Assembly (NCBI GenBank): GCA_006538405.1 | Contig: BJKQ01000001.1 | Span: 3,162,001 to 3,226,000 of the forward strand | Length of the DNA: 64,000 bases | DNA from: Hansfordia pulvinata | Lineage: Eukaryota > Ascomycota > Sordariomycetes > Xylariales | Direction: 5' to 3' | Part shown: positions 22,570 to 34,766 of the stretch, in pieces | Numbering within the stretch: position 1 is the first letter of the stretch | How the letters are laid out: each line of letters starts with the position of its first letter | Notes under the pieces: model-generated | The model's input: only the letters and a program-made list of their open reading frames with translations | What the model was told of the DNA's origin: nothing | Database searches by the model: none | Made by a program: the position numbers and the translations under genes

Positions 22570-25500
22570 CATCCGAAAGATCAGGACATGAAAGCTGCTC
22601 GACCGATCCCATCTCCACGCACTTCACTCGCCACCGTCCTCTCACTATTCGTTCTGCCTTCTCCAAGAACCGCACGCGGACACAGGGGTGTGTGCACTAC
22701 GAGCAGGCAGCCCGGAGGGGCCGGTTGTTCAGAGGGCCCAGACCAGGTCATGCAGCAGCACCGCCAACCAAGGCGCGCCGGCGATGGTCGAACATGGCGC
22801 CGGTGTCTCCGAGCGCAACGAGCCAACCAGAGGGCCTGATCAGCCCGAAGCTGGCTCGCTCTACGAGTACTCGTACATATAGAGGCGCAGATCAGATCCG
22901 CGCCCGGGCTGTCGCCGGCTGGGCTTGGCCTGTCACGATCGGCCGACCAGCGGACGGGCTGCCGCTGGGTTGGGTGCGGGGGCATCGAATGCCCATACTC
23001 GTAGGGTGGTGGATGGTGCCTCTTCAGCCGCTACGTACTCGTACAGCCTCCAGGCTGCGTCATGGCAGCCGTCAAAGCCACAAGTCCCATGCCTCAAGCG
23101 AAGTGCCTGTGCCGTCAGGGCAGAAAGAACGAGAAAAAGCGACTGATCGTGGGCGGGGGAGTGGTGGCTCTTTTTGTGATTACATGAAATGAGCCCGAAG
23201 AAGGGGGGGCAGATGATTTACGAGTACGGAACACTCATGGCTCGAGGGAGGGCCGCGGAAGTGACCGACTCGTCATTTGCTCTGAGAGGCAATTGAGACA
23301 ATAATAATAAGCAAGGCTCGGGGGAGGTCATTGGAAGCCCAGGCGTGCCCGCGGGGCTTGCGCAGAACTAAGGGAGTGGGAGGAGAAGCTGACTGCGTAC
23401 GAGTGCTCGTGGCGGCCAGCCGGGGCTTTTTCTTGGTTTCTTTCTTTCTTGATTGCGGCTCGGAAATGCGCGACGGGCGGTTTTCAGGTTGTTGCGGCAC
23501 GGAAGTCGAGAAGCTGCTGTGGCCTGGTTTTCCATGGTTTGTGCGCCACGTTGTGCGACGATGCGGAAGCGAGTTGAGCGCATCATGAACAACCATTCGC
23601 AAGGGTACGCTGTGACTTCTCCCCACGACACCACCGCCTTCATTATATTGCACTATTACCTCAATCACAATGCACCATCGCCTTCAGTGCATTAGACTGC
23701 CACCTTTACCATCATAGCGACTGCACCACCAAACCCACGGCTTCGGCCACTCGTCGTTCATGCGAGGCGCACTGGAGACGGGCCTAGCAGAGTTGGAAGA
23801 GTTCGTGGGGGCAGCCCCGGCGCCCCGGTTGAGCTGACGGTCCGAGCAGCGTGTGCCTCTCGAGCAAGGGGGACTACAAGCAGGAAGAGGCGGGGAGCCA
23901 GGGAAGATGCTGGAGCAGTGGAGGGTCGTGAGGGGCACGACCGCGAGTACGAGTAGAGGGAGAAAAACAAACAAAAAGAAGTAAAGCTCTTCTCCAGAGG
24001 GCTGGGGGCTCTAGCTGAAGTTGAGACGCACGTCCGAGACAGCATGACATGACCGAATCCACGACAGCCGAGACGAGGGAAAGCAAGCTGCCAGGGCAGT
24101 GCAGGAACATGGATGGCTACGAGTAGTTACTCGTTAAACGAGTAGGTATGTACTCGTATGCGAGATTGGGCGGCCACCATCCTGCATGGCATTAGTCGAA
24201 CTTCTTACAACGTGGTTGTGTAGCTGCGGATGTAATCAAACCGGTTTGTTCAACAGGCTGCTCGACTCCGGATTTGCAAAGTTCCCATCACTACTCGCAG
24301 TAGATACCAAACGCTGAGGTCGTTTTGCCCAGCTCGATCAGGCCAGCCGGCCCGGCATCGCTCGGCAACACTCGCAGCATGGCATCAGCCAAGTACTCTT
24401 ATCATGGTTCTTGACAGTCCCTGGGGGCGAGTGAGGGGTAGCGGGAGATCAGCAAGACGCATCATGCCTTGTCTCGGCTCGTGGATCCCTCCCAAGTGAT
24501 ACCTCAGTCATCTCCCACGCGGTCCCCTCCTTCTCCTCGAGCCCTGGCCAGTGAGGGATGGATGCGTTCTGCCTGTCAGGGTCATGTTCGGCCAGCCAGG
24601 GTCGGGTGCTCCGAGCCAGGGTCAAACTTCTCCAGTCAGGGTCGCGGCGAACTACTCCTCCAGTCAGTCAGGGTCGCGGCGAACTCCTGTCGGCGGCGAC
24701 ATGGCCCTGGCTGTCCAGACTTGCACAACCCTGAACTCCGCAATGGTCCCTGCTTGCCTTGACCCTTTTGCACCCTTGCACCCTTCGTACCTTGGCGTGG
24801 TGGGTGTGGTGCGGACACGCTGCGCAGAGACGGCCACCCAGGCATGGGCTGTTCTAGGTGACAGCCCGCATGCGGAGGCTCGTAGATGGCATACGGCCCT
24901 GCAGCTCGCATCAGCGGATCGGCCGTCGAGGCACCCATCCGTGGTGAGCCTCCCCCACTGGCCAGAGTCCGGGCATGTTGAGCCTCCACGCGGTGGCATG
25001 CGGGGGTCAAATTGCTTCCAGACCCCCAGTTCCCAGCGCTCTTACCGTCCTTTTAGCCGTGTATCGAGCGGTATAAAGATACCGGATTAGCCCCGCTAGC
25101 ACACGACTTGCTTTAGTTCGGATAGCTCACATCGTCGGTCCACCAGCCCTCACACATCGCCTCTGCCTCTAACCCATTTGGATACTGGCCGAAGGCCCAA
25201 GTCCAGTTCCTCGTAGACGTATTCTTGTGGTCCGCCTGCTGCGATGGCCCTACGCAGGCAAGATCGCAGCCGTTGCCCTCCCTCTCGGATGCCGTGCATC
25301 GTAGGCCGTGGAGCCGGCCGGCATCATGGACTACGAGTATGGGGCTCCCGCAGAGGGGCCCGCGGCGGCCCACTCACCTTGAACAGCTAACTAGTGATAG
25401 TCTAGGTTGAGGCGAGCAGCTGTTTGAGTGGGATGGCCTCTGCTATGGCCGTGTCTGGCCAGCCAGAGTCGTGAGGCACGAAGAGCAGAGCAGAGCAGAG

Positions 25501-26400
25501 CAAAGAATAGCAGGACACCTAGAACTGCTTCCGGACACATGACCAGTGCTCGTAAGAGTATGGCAGTCGTCATCACACCCAACCACTATTCCCGCCCCTT
25601 ACCTTACTACTCGTACTCGACAATATCAGCCGAGCGACAGGTCCGATCTGATGATTGGTAACAAACTCAGCCAGATAGCCGAGCTGACGACATGCCGATT
25701 GCCTCGGAAGATCGTGCGCCATCAGATCTGGTTGCCATCTCGAGGCTGTGCATGCCGCAGGGTTCCGAACGCAGGAATCCCCAGGGTATCCAAGGTTCTG
25801 GCCTGCCCACTTGGGCTCATGAGGAACACGCAGCACTGTGATACCAGATGTACTGGTCTGGTGGCAGTATGCATCAAGTGTGTGTCCATGAGAACCGAGC
25901 TATGCAGCTATGCAGGTATCCGTACACTAAGAATTAGTAAGGCTGGGTCCCCTAATGCGGCAGCCAGCCTGCTTCGGGCTAGTCTCGATCTACCGTACAG
26001 CGGGTGCTCGTACTTTGCGATGCGGCGCTGCTGCTATTGTCCCTGCCTCCTACTCGCAAGGTCGCTGACTGCCCGCACCACTTACTGGTATTCCGGCTGT
26101 CCCCCCGGGGGATAGCTCACATACCTACTTGCATGCTTGCGCCCACATGCCTAACGCCCATGTCTATATCCGTAGGACGCTGAGAAAGAGGGGTGGTGGG
26201 CGGCGCCAAGCTAGATCTGATCTTACCCGTGCTCCGGCTGTCCAGTACAAGCAGGCCTATCTGTCGGATACTTTGGGTGCCTGACTTGGACTGCCCGCCT
26301 TCGTCTATTCACTGCCTCGTCCGTCGCGCCTGCCTGCTACTGCCAATTTCTGCCACATCACCATTCCAGCAAGAATCGAGGAAGGAGCAGACGTAATGAT
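22570..26400. other. gene-poor stretch rich in the TACTCGTA octamer
   Basis: No supported gene. The octamer TACTCGTA or TACGAGTA occurs at 22862, 22868, 22996, 23036, 23219, 23948, 24118, 24151, 25332 and 25608. A short imperfect direct repeat around CAGGGTCGCGGCGAACT lies at about 24600-24690. Confidence 0.6.
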
Positions 26401-27361
26401 TTCTTTAGGTGTGTGATTGTGCTTAGTGCCCGAGGCAGCCACACACTCAGTCGCCAATTACTTCACCAGAAGAACAAAAATCTACTCCCCAAGAAACTTC
26501 AAGCTTCAACTCGAGATCCAAGTCTCCCCATCTACACCAACGCCTCTTTCGTACGCCCTTACATTTCCCGTTTCCTTTTTCCCACATAGTGGGCTACGCT
26601 ATCCCCTTGCCATCCGCCTGCCCGCCTTCAACGTCGGCCCCACCAGTCGCACGCCTCAACTCCCTTCTCCTCGCCTGTCTCACCTCTGCCACGACCTGTC
26701 GCTTGCTTTTTCCTCGGGCCCAGCACCTCGCATGTCTTCCTGGCAATAGAGCGCGCCTATCGGCGGGCCCGACTATCCTCCTCCCACGGTTCCAGTTCCA
26801 GACGCCCGTCCTGCCCTTGGTGGGCCCAGGTCTTGGATGAATATATCCTGCCCTCACTGCTCCCTTCTATCTTGATATCACAGTCTCGGCCCGCGTCTCA
26901 TCTTGCCATCACCCACCTGCCATCCAGATCAGACCAGGCTGATTGCCGTCCCCGTTCCTCGCCATCTTCCTGTACACGGTTCTCGTTCTTGTCGCGACCT
27001 TCGTCTTGCGTCCTCCTTCGACAACAACCCGTCATTCTGCATGGTTTGTGTCGCCAACGGATCCCCAGCCCCGTCACATCCAGCTGTTGCACGAGCCTGG
27101 TGTTACTGGACTGGAAATGAGATGCAATGTTCCGCCGTCCCCAGCTGTGAAACGTCAGTCCTGATCTGAGCAACGCAAACTCGCCTATTCCCCAAACCGC
27201 ATCACATCCACAGGCGTTCCTCTCTGGTGGCTGAGCACCGGGGATCAAACATTCCGGAACGCCGCTGTCCTATTTCTCTCTACTATCCCCGTCATCATCG
27301 GCTTTATTCGCCGAACCAGGCAGCCTCACGCCAAGTTGTCTTGCTTTCACATCCCCAAAGT
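26400..27361 (+). promoter_or_regulatory. pyrimidine-rich promoter and leader of the 27456 gene
   Basis: C/T-rich on the + strand over several hundred bases, leading into a spliced 5' UTR. No other gene is seen. Confidence 0.45.
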
Positions 27362-27426
27362 GTAGGTATCCTTGTTCCTCTTGTCAGCGATACCCCAGTC
27401 TCGCCTAGCATGCTGACTCCATGCAG
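27362..27426 (+). other. 5' UTR intron of the 27456-29399 gene
   Basis: GTAGGT donor, TGCTGAC branch site and ATGCAG acceptor bound 65 nt. The acceptor is 29 bases before the ATG at 27456. Confidence 0.7.
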
Positions 27427-27455
27427 ACATCTACATTGAAGAAGAGACAGCAACC

Positions 27456-29399
27456 ATGGCAGGACTCGAGGCCCTGGAGAGGCTATTCGTCGGCCAGAGG
27501 CGCAAGGAGAAGCCGCAGAAAAAGGAGGTTGCTCCCGCGATACCAAAGAACATGTTCCCAGCGCCCTCCTTCATACGCCCTACATCTATCAACATGAAGA
27601 TGAAGCCAAGAGAGGAACGCCACTCCAATGCGGCCGTGCCACTCAAAGAACGCTCTATGAGCCTGCCAGACAACGGTGTCGTCAGGAAAGCACCTTCTGA
27701 TGGATCTCTGGGATCAAGACTCTACGCCAGGAACCGCCATTCTGACGGACAATCCCCCACTTTCGGACAATCACCTGTTCTAACGGTGGAAAACCAGGAC
27801 CACTCTGAGCTGCCACCCCAATTATCGCAGTTCAGATTCCCCGAGGATTCCCTGTTCAAAAACGATGAGATGTCACGGCCATCGACAGCCTCGGCTTCCA
27901 CATCCCCAGGAAAGTCCGAAGTTGACTTCCGTAGCTTGCGGGTCGCAAGGCCCAATGCAGGCCAGTCTACCTCTCGCCAATCACACCAGCGCCTTTCTAT
28001 CTCAATCAAGTCCAGAAGCCAGTCCATCGCAAGCACTGCCTCATCTGGGCCTCTTGGAATATCTACGGAGTCTAAGGCGCTCTTGCCGTCGCCAGTCATC
28101 ACCCGGTCATCCAGGGCTGGCTCCCAGAGCCAATCATCCATCACGTCAACCTCCCCCAGTACCAGCGTGGGATCACAAGGCTTCGGCTCCCACGCCGCCT
28201 TCTTCAAGGGCCAAATGGCCCCCGTGGTCGGAGGAGCACTTATGGATACGCCGCCCACGTCCGATTCTGGCGAGGACAGATCATTTCCTATTGGCCCGCG
28301 TCCCCCAAAAAGCCAGCCTCCCCCTTCGACCGAGGCCCCTACAAAGAGACCCGAGCCCAGTACACAAGCCTTGCCCCTATACTCAAAAAGTCGCGAGACT
28401 TGGGGATACAGATTCGAGGACCCACGACACTCGCGGCCAGCTACACGGAGCCAGAGCCCGGGGGCTAGACAAAGCATGCTGCGCAAGGCAGCAAGTGCAA
28501 CATCGATCGACAGTTTGCTTGAGCACAACAGTACAGAGGGGGTGCTATGGCAGCCAACGCTGGATGACTTTCTCTCACTAAGCGACGATGACATTGCCGA
28601 GGAGGTGCCCTGTGTCTCTTCATCTCCTCACGTGCTTGCCCCACCAACACCTCCTCCAAAGGACTCGCCCAAATGTTCGCCCGGCGAGGCGCATCCTGGA
28701 ATCACTGTTCGCGGCATCCCCATCAAGCTCGCGCCGCAGAGCGCAGTCCTTGACCCCAAGTCAGGAGAGATGACGCCTCCCTGCACCCCGACAGACCCGG
28801 ATTTCCTCGCCGTGGACGGGCCTATCTGCAGTCCTGCCAACTCGGAAGGGGCTCTCCTGGCCGCGCGCATCGCCGATCGGTACAACTTTGACACTGTATA
28901 CGTGGTGAGCCTCTGGCCCAATGCGAGCGGCAAAGACTTGGATCCCTCGCGGCGTCATTCTTTCAAGTCAACCAAGTCTTCGCCCAGCAAGCGACCAAAC
29001 TCACTTGAATGCCCGATTGTTGTCCACCCCAAATCCAAAACCACGGGTAGACTATTGGCCGGATATGGCATTGACGAGGTCAGCTCGCCATTCCAGGTCC
29101 GCGCCGGCGTCCATGTCAAGAAGCTCGGATCCAATCAGTGGGAACCATGCCACGACCGGTCTGCCACCCCAGACCAACTCTCGTTTGGCTGGACACGGTC
29201 TTTCTACACGGACAACGTGTCTGTGTCTGGGGCGGTCGCCATCCAGGACCCCAACAAGGAAACGCCCCCCAACCGAGGCATTGTGTTTGCTGGGTTTGTC
29301 AAGGCAGACCGGGAGTCGCTTATGCTCCAGAAGAGGGAAACGTTTTTCGAGGAGCTGTACGCAGACGCAAAGCACCTTGTGGACCAAGTCGTCTGCTGA
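27456..29399 (+). CDS. Ser/Pro-rich conserved fungal protein of unknown function
   Basis: One exon of 647 residues from ATG 27456 (context AACCATGG). Residues 1-50 (LEALERLFVGQRRKEKPQKK) are basic. Residues 60-440 are Ser/Pro-rich and probably disordered, with many S/T-P sites as in phosphoregulated proteins. Residues about 460-647 look folded: LLAARIADRYNFDTVYVVSL, LLAGYGIDEVSSPFQVRAGV, FGWTRSFYTDN, GIVFAGFVKADRESLMLQK and a final helix. The pattern of this domain is compatible with a GAF-like fold, but that is weak inference. No signal peptide or membrane span is seen. Expression probably starts upstream of the leader intron at 27362-27426. Confidence 0.8.
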   Translation: MAGLEALERLFVGQRRKEKPQKKEVAPAIPKNMFPAPSFIRPTSINMKMKPREERHSNAAVPLKERSMSLPDNGVVRKAPSDGSLGSRLYARNRHSDGQSPTFGQSPVLTVENQDHSELPPQLSQFRFPEDSLFKNDEMSRPSTASASTSPGKSEVDFRSLRVARPNAGQSTSRQSHQRLSISIKSRSQSIASTASSGPLGISTESKALLPSPVITRSSRAGSQSQSSITSTSPSTSVGSQGFGSHAAFFKGQMAPVVGGALMDTPPTSDSGEDRSFPIGPRPPKSQPPPSTEAPTKRPEPSTQALPLYSKSRETWGYRFEDPRHSRPATRSQSPGARQSMLRKAASATSIDSLLEHNSTEGVLWQPTLDDFLSLSDDDIAEEVPCVSSSPHVLAPPTPPPKDSPKCSPGEAHPGITVRGIPIKLAPQSAVLDPKSGEMTPPCTPTDPDFLAVDGPICSPANSEGALLAARIADRYNFDTVYVVSLWPNASGKDLDPSRRHSFKSTKSSPSKRPNSLECPIVVHPKSKTTGRLLAGYGIDEVSSPFQVRAGVHVKKLGSNQWEPCHDRSATPDQLSFGWTRSFYTDNVSVSGAVAIQDPNKETPPNRGIVFAGFVKADRESLMLQKRETFFEELYADAKHLVDQVVC

Positions 29400-30130
29400 T
29401 TGGCTGATGCATGAGCGCAAGGCGTACTTGTTTTTGCAGGAGATGAACCAGTTTGTCAGGCGTTGGTTGGAATGTTGAGGAACGCGGAGGCAACAAAATG
29501 GGTTTGATGGCGCATTCGGATCACTGGCGCTTATTAGGAGTTTCTATCATTTGTAGGGGTTTCGGCGGGAGCACCTGACGGTTTATCTTATGCATGATAC
29601 GGCACGGAGGTTTTTTTGTCTTTCTTTTTTTTTTCTAAACGGATTTAACAGTCGAGAGAACTTGCATCTATTCCTTTTCTGCACCGCATGTTTCCGTACT
29701 CCGTGACGCGAGCGAAAATGGCCTTATGTGTGTGAAGCGTGAGGCACACGAAACGGCCATGTCAGGTTGACGGAGCATTTGCTGCGGCAGTGACATCATG
29801 GGCCTAGCTGGGGCTGATATCATCATCGACTGGCCCTCTGCGGGTGTTAGGTAAGTTGCCATCTCGACCCAATATCCTCCGATCGATGACTTGACCTGTT
29901 TTATTCCTAGCCACTTCAATTCCCCGACTGTTCGTTCTTGACTGACTGCATTCCTCGAGGTTCGAACAGCTCGCACCGCGTTACGCTGCATTGCACCGAG
30001 CTGCCCCGCTCATCCGCTCCTCCCCCACCACCAATTGCCGGCCCATCACCACAAAGAGGCTCCCAGTCCCAGCTTCGCGTCGGCTATTCCGCGCGCCCTA
30101 TTCCGTACAGACGAGATTCAAGAAGACCCG
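29400..30130. other. 3' flank of the 27456 gene and leader of the 30131 gene
   Basis: T-rich 3' flank up to about 29650, then mixed sequence, then the leader of the NAD(P)HX dehydratase gene. Nothing else is seen. Confidence 0.5.
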
Positions 30131-31386
30131 ATGAGTTCTGACGCTGCCGAAATGTCGGCCAAGACGCGCGACATCCTCGGCAAGGTGCGCCAGATGGTGC
30201 CCCCCATGCTGAGCAAATTCCACAAGGGTGCGTTTCCTATGATGCTCGCCTTGGGTCTGGGAGTTAATCGCATTGCACTTGCTGACATCAAGCAGGCCAG
30301 CTGGGCCGTGTCGCCGTCATCGGCGGCAGCGAGGACTACACGGGCGCGCCTTACTTCTCCGCCATGGCCAGCGCGAAGCTCGGCTGCGACATGGTGCGCC
30401 TAACCCCCCTCTCGCTGGCATCCCACGCGACCCCTTCGCTGATCTCTACCTCAAGTCCCACGTGATATGCACCCCGGGCGCCGCCGCCGTCATCAAGACC
30501 TACAGCCCGAACCTCATGGTGCACCCCCTGATGCGCCAGTCGCCCGCCGACGCCCAGGCGGCCGCCCCGTCCGACTCGGACCCGAGCCGCGTCTCCAGCG
30601 GCATCATCGACATGCTGCCCCGCCTGCACGTGCTCGTCGTCGGCCCGGGCCTCGGCCGCGACCCCCTGATGCAGCAGACCCTGACGAAAGTGCTGGCCGC
30701 GGCCCGCGAGCGCCAGATGCCCGTGGTCATGGACGCGGACGCGCTGGCCCTCGTCGTCAGCGACCCGGAGCTGGTTCGCGGGTGGAAGGAGGTCGTCCTG
30801 ACGCCCAACGTGGTCGAGTTCGGCCGCCTGTGGAAGGGCGTCATCGGCGAGGAAGAGGCCAAGGAGAGCGGAGATAACCCCACCGCCCAGGTCGAGGCCC
30901 TGGCCCGCGCCCTCGGCGGCGTCACCATCGTCCAGAAGGGCGCGCACGACTACGTCAGCGACGGCGCGACGACCCTCACCAGCGACCTGCCCGGCGGGCT
31001 CAAGCGCAGCGGCGGCCAGGGCGACACCCTGACGGGCAGCATCGCGACGTTCCTCGCCTGGCGCAAGGCCTACACCGACGGGCTGTGGGACCACGGCGGG
31101 AAGCTCGAGGAGCGCGAGCTGCTGGGGCTGGCCGCGTTCGGCGGGTCTTGCATTACGAGGGTGAGTACTCGAACGCGCAACCCTTCTTGCCCCCCTTCTC
31201 CTTGCCTTATCTCCTGTGAATCTTCAGCACAGACACTGACCCGCCATTGGTTCCCTCTCAACTCAGGAGTGCTCCCGCCTCGCCTTTCAGAAGAAGGGCC
31301 GCAGCCTGCAGGCCAGCGACCTGACCGACGAGGTCCACCCGGCCTTCCTCAACCTGATCGGCGAGCCCACCGAGGAACTTTCGTGA
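30131..31386 (+). CDS. NNR2: ATP-dependent NAD(P)H-hydrate dehydratase
   Basis: Exons 30131-30227, 30296-30393, 30456-31160 and 31267-31386 give 339 residues, the usual fungal length. The enzyme repairs hydrated NADH and NADPH (NADHX, NADPHX) by ATP-driven dehydration, in the ribokinase-like (YjeF C-terminal, carbohydrate kinase) fold. Visible landmarks are [20 protein letters not shown] near residue 32, [20 protein letters not shown] across intron 2, [43 protein letters not shown], the GD-containing signature [11 protein letters not shown] with the catalytic Asp, and a terminal [18 protein letters not shown]. The frame is open upstream to an in-frame ATG at 30035, which would add a possibly mitochondrial N-terminus. 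Cytosol or mitochondria are the expected locations. Confidence 0.92.
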
Positions 31387-31859
31387 GTGACCCGGCAGCG
31401 GCACCACCAGAACAGACAACTCGCTGTACTGTTCAGCTGTTATTCGGCCCTTATGCTTACGCGTTGCCGCTAGAGCGGGCGACTCGTCGCACGCGCGTCT
31501 TTGAGCGTCGTTAAGACATGTGTCGCTTACGACATTCAGGCTGGGATTTGTACATAGATATACAGAGGTCGTGGAATAAATAAACGAATTATGAGCTAGA
31601 TTTATAGAAGAGACAGGTGTTGCTTATCCGTCCACGAATGCGCTGGTTAAGTGCCACGCGGGCTTCTCAACCCGACCAAGTTTGAACGCCGTTTACGCTG
31701 CTCTTCATGTTGGTTCACGACGAGAAGGGCAATTCAGAGGCAAATAGACAATCATAGTAGTCAGTGCAGTAATTATGAATTAATTCCGTGGCTATTTACG
31801 ACGCGCCCATGTTCTAGTGACGATCCTGTGTGTTCCGGACATTTCCCTTCATGAATTGA
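31387..31859. other. convergent 3' region
   Basis: AT-richer DNA between the 3' ends of the dehydratase gene (+) and the 31860 gene (-). No gene seen. Confidence 0.5.
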
Positions 31860-34766
31860 TCACGACGGGTTTGCGATCTGTTTAGACAGCCGGCCTTCCT
31901 TCAGCTCTTTCTCTATGCGCAGATCCTCTTCGCGCCGCTCGCGCTGGCGCTTTTCCGCTTTCCGCTGGTCCTCTTTTCCCTTTTGCCGGTGCTCATCCTC
32001 TTTTTGCCGGAGCTCGTCCTTTTTCTGCCGGAGCTCGTCCTTTATCTGCCGGAGCTCGTCCTCTTTTTTCCGGAGCTCGTCCTCTTTCTGCCGGAGCTCG
32101 TCCTCTTTCTGCCAGAGCTTGCCGGCCTTCTTCCGAAGTTTATCGGCCTTTTTCTGATGCTTCTCGGCCTCCTTGCCGTGATCCGCATCCTCCTTGTCGC
32201 GCTTAGCTAGGAGCCGCTGTTTCTTCTCCTCGTACTTAGCTATAGCCAGGTCGAAAGCGTTGTTATCGTCTGCTGCTGCTGCAGCAGACGCGGCAGCGGC
32301 AGCGGTGGTGGCGGAGGCGGAGGTGGACGATCTTTGCTGTTTGCTGGCCGGCGCGGAAGCGGCTGCATCGGCGCGACGTTTCTTAGGACGGGGGCGGAGG
32401 TTCCGAGCGTGAAAGGCTGGCTGGCTGGCTTCGGTATATTCGGCGTCGGCATCCTCGCTGGATTCGTCCTGGTCGTATTCCGATTCCTCTGGGTGGCCGG
32501 ACATGGACCCGTCGGACGTTTCTTCGTCCCCAGGGCGATCGATTGAGGTGTCGTCGAATCCTTGAGCAAGCTGGCCATCGGCGAGCGATCTCGGATACGG
32601 CTTGCCCAACGCCACGTACTTGGCCCGGTATCTGCGCTCGGGGTCATTAGAAACGTCGTCCGCGGTGGTGAGCCCGGCATAGGGGGAGATCTCATCCGGC
32701 AATGCGGGCCGGGTGTCGGACTCGTCCAGGATCCCGTTATCGGCCGCCCATGTCTCGTTCTCATGGCAGAAATGAGCCCAGAATTCCGGCATGAAGTTGC
32801 TAGTATCTTGACACATCCACAACAGACCAGTCGCGATGAGAAGCTCTTCTAAAGAAGGCCAGAGCTGGTTCACTCCCATGACCTGATCGCCATATGCACG
32901 GTACACTGCCAGCCTCGCAGGCGTGGGCATGAACTCGAGTGTGATCCATTCACGTATGCTTCTGTTTCCTTCAGGAGTGTTTGGACAATGGCGGAACTGC
33001 TCGGAGAGTTGCTTCAGCCACCCTCGCAGGCTTTTCTGTCTAGAAATGTTCGATACGACTATACCGACTGCAATGTCGGCTTGGGCGTATCGAACGAATT
33101 GGCGGGGGTTCACGCGCTCGATAGGCGGGCCATTGTGGATGATGGTGGCCCAGAAGACGTCGGCCTCTGCCGTGTGGAGAGTGACTTCGCCATTGTACTG
33201 CCACACGACATTGTCCTCAATTCGCGTTCTGGTCGCCAGTCTGTTTCCTTTGGCCCCTCTTCGCGACTTCGGAGAGTGTGCCTTGAAACTGGAGGTGCTC
33301 AAAGCCGCCCTCCAAGCGTCGCGCTTAGGATGGTCGGCGATGCGCAAGTACTGGTGCAGAATCAACGCGTTGGGGTGATCGTCGTAGAACCTGGCAAATC
33401 GGAAATTGATGGTAGGGATCTCGGAACCCGCTCTGCGGCCAAATTTGTCTCGCCCCAGTCTCTTATTGCTGTTGACCTCGGCGTCCGACGCGTCCGTGGC
33501 AGAAGGTGGCACCGACTCTGACACCTCCTGCACTTCCAGGTCGTCCTGCGAGTCATGGGCGGCCTCGTCGTAGTCAGAGTCGTCATCCAGCTGAGACAGC
33601 TCACTGGCGCTGTCCTCATAATCGCGGAGGGACTTGTACTTGGCGATCAGTGTCGAAAGACATCCAGGTAGCTCGTCACACTCGCTGAGGGCCTTGGGCG
33701 GTTTAGAAGCCCAGTCCTCGAGATAAGCAAAGCCAAATTCTGCGATGCTGTACATTCGCATGTCCTGTAACTCGGCTGCGGTGGCGTGAGCGAAGCAGTA
33801 TCGCAATACTTCCTGCTCCTCGGTTGACGCTGGCCGATCTTGGGTCTCCTTCAATGCCCAGACGCCATGCTTCTCGGCCACGTCAGCAAGTAAAGGGTGA
33901 AGCTCCTCGGCGATATAGGCCACTGTCCAATCCCTGGCCGTAAGTGTGACCAGCTTGACGTAAGAATCTCGGAGTCCGTTGTAGTTGTGCTTGAATTCCT
34001 AGTATTGCACCAACGTCCACATTTCGTCATCCGAGAATGCTTGTACGGCCCGTGAAGCAGGCAGAGACAACGAGAGCTGGAATTGAAGCATGGGAAGGAC
34101 AACGCCGACGCCCGCACAGTCGTTCATGCTCTGTTTCATCAATTCGGGGGTGATATCTTCCCACCGTTGACGTTCCACGGATATGATGGCCTGGAAGCAG
34201 TCTTTGGCTATGACCGATGGTATCTCGTCCGTGCTTTGTAAAAGATTGCCGATTTCATCAAGCTGAGGGGTCCATCTGAGCTGACTCGCGATGAACTGGT
34301 GAGTGTCCCCCGAGCTTCTGCTCCAGATATGTTCAGCCACAGAGCGCAATGTAATGTCGGTATCGTGAGGTTGCTCCTGCTTTGCCGGGGCGGGAGGCTG
34401 GGTCGGGGTGTTGGAGCCGATGAGACTCTGTGTCGAAGCCCGACGGTCCATGACCGTCTTTTGTTCCTGTAGGTAACGACTGCAGAGCTCTGCTGCGGTG
34501 ATGGTGTAGAATCTGGGATCCATATCCAGGACTCGCTTCCAGAGCCGGAAGCTGTTGATAGAAGGAGGGTGACCCCGAAAGAAGGGCTTCCCTTCCTCAT
34601 GCAGATGAAATGCTTTAAGGGCCTCATGAAACTTGCCACGCGCGACATCGAGGTTGCTGCGATTGTCATCGTCACGGGTAGAGCTGTCACCCTTCTTCTT
34701 TTCTTCGCAAGCCTCGGCGGCCGCCTGATGCAAATCTTCAGCCAGCTGCTGCCAAGAGGGCTCCAT
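31860..34766 (-). pseudogene. full-length member of the dispersed family (M1-M2-M3-coiled coil) with an in-frame TAG
   Basis: Reading from ATG 34766, one frame runs to the TGA at 31860-31862 (about 968 residues), broken by a single TAG at 33999-34001. The sequence after the stop (EFKHNYNGLRDSYVKLVTL) is coherent and has no good ATG of its own, so both parts belong to one gene. Order: M1 (SWQQLAEDLHQAA ... FYTITAAELCSRY, residues 1-115), a helical middle, an acidic segment, M2 (INFRFARFYDDHPNALIL, ADHPKRDAWRAAL), M3 (YRAYGDQVMGVNQL, LLIATGLLWMCQD, FWAHF), an acidic linker, and a long Lys/Glu coiled coil with repeats of LRQKEDE type. A 48-nt in-frame intron ending at the TAG (donor GTACAA) could remove the stop, but the 21.5-kb relative keeps that stretch. 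Function unknown. Confidence 0.7.

Noticed and set aside
23684..23974. 96-codon minus-strand frame with a signal-peptide-like start and six Cys, possible small secreted protein
   Set aside because: There is no promoter or splice support, it overlaps other frames and contains the intergenic TACGAGTA octamer, so the evidence is too weak.
30351..31094. 247-codon minus-strand frame opposite the NAD(P)HX dehydratase
   Set aside because: It is a GC-rich antisense frame of the conserved third exon, with no domain.
31860..33923. Treating 33923 as the start of a separate 687-residue gene
   Set aside because: The first codon there is GTG, not ATG, and the frame continues upstream through one TAG into a coherent N-terminal part, so one broken gene is the better reading.
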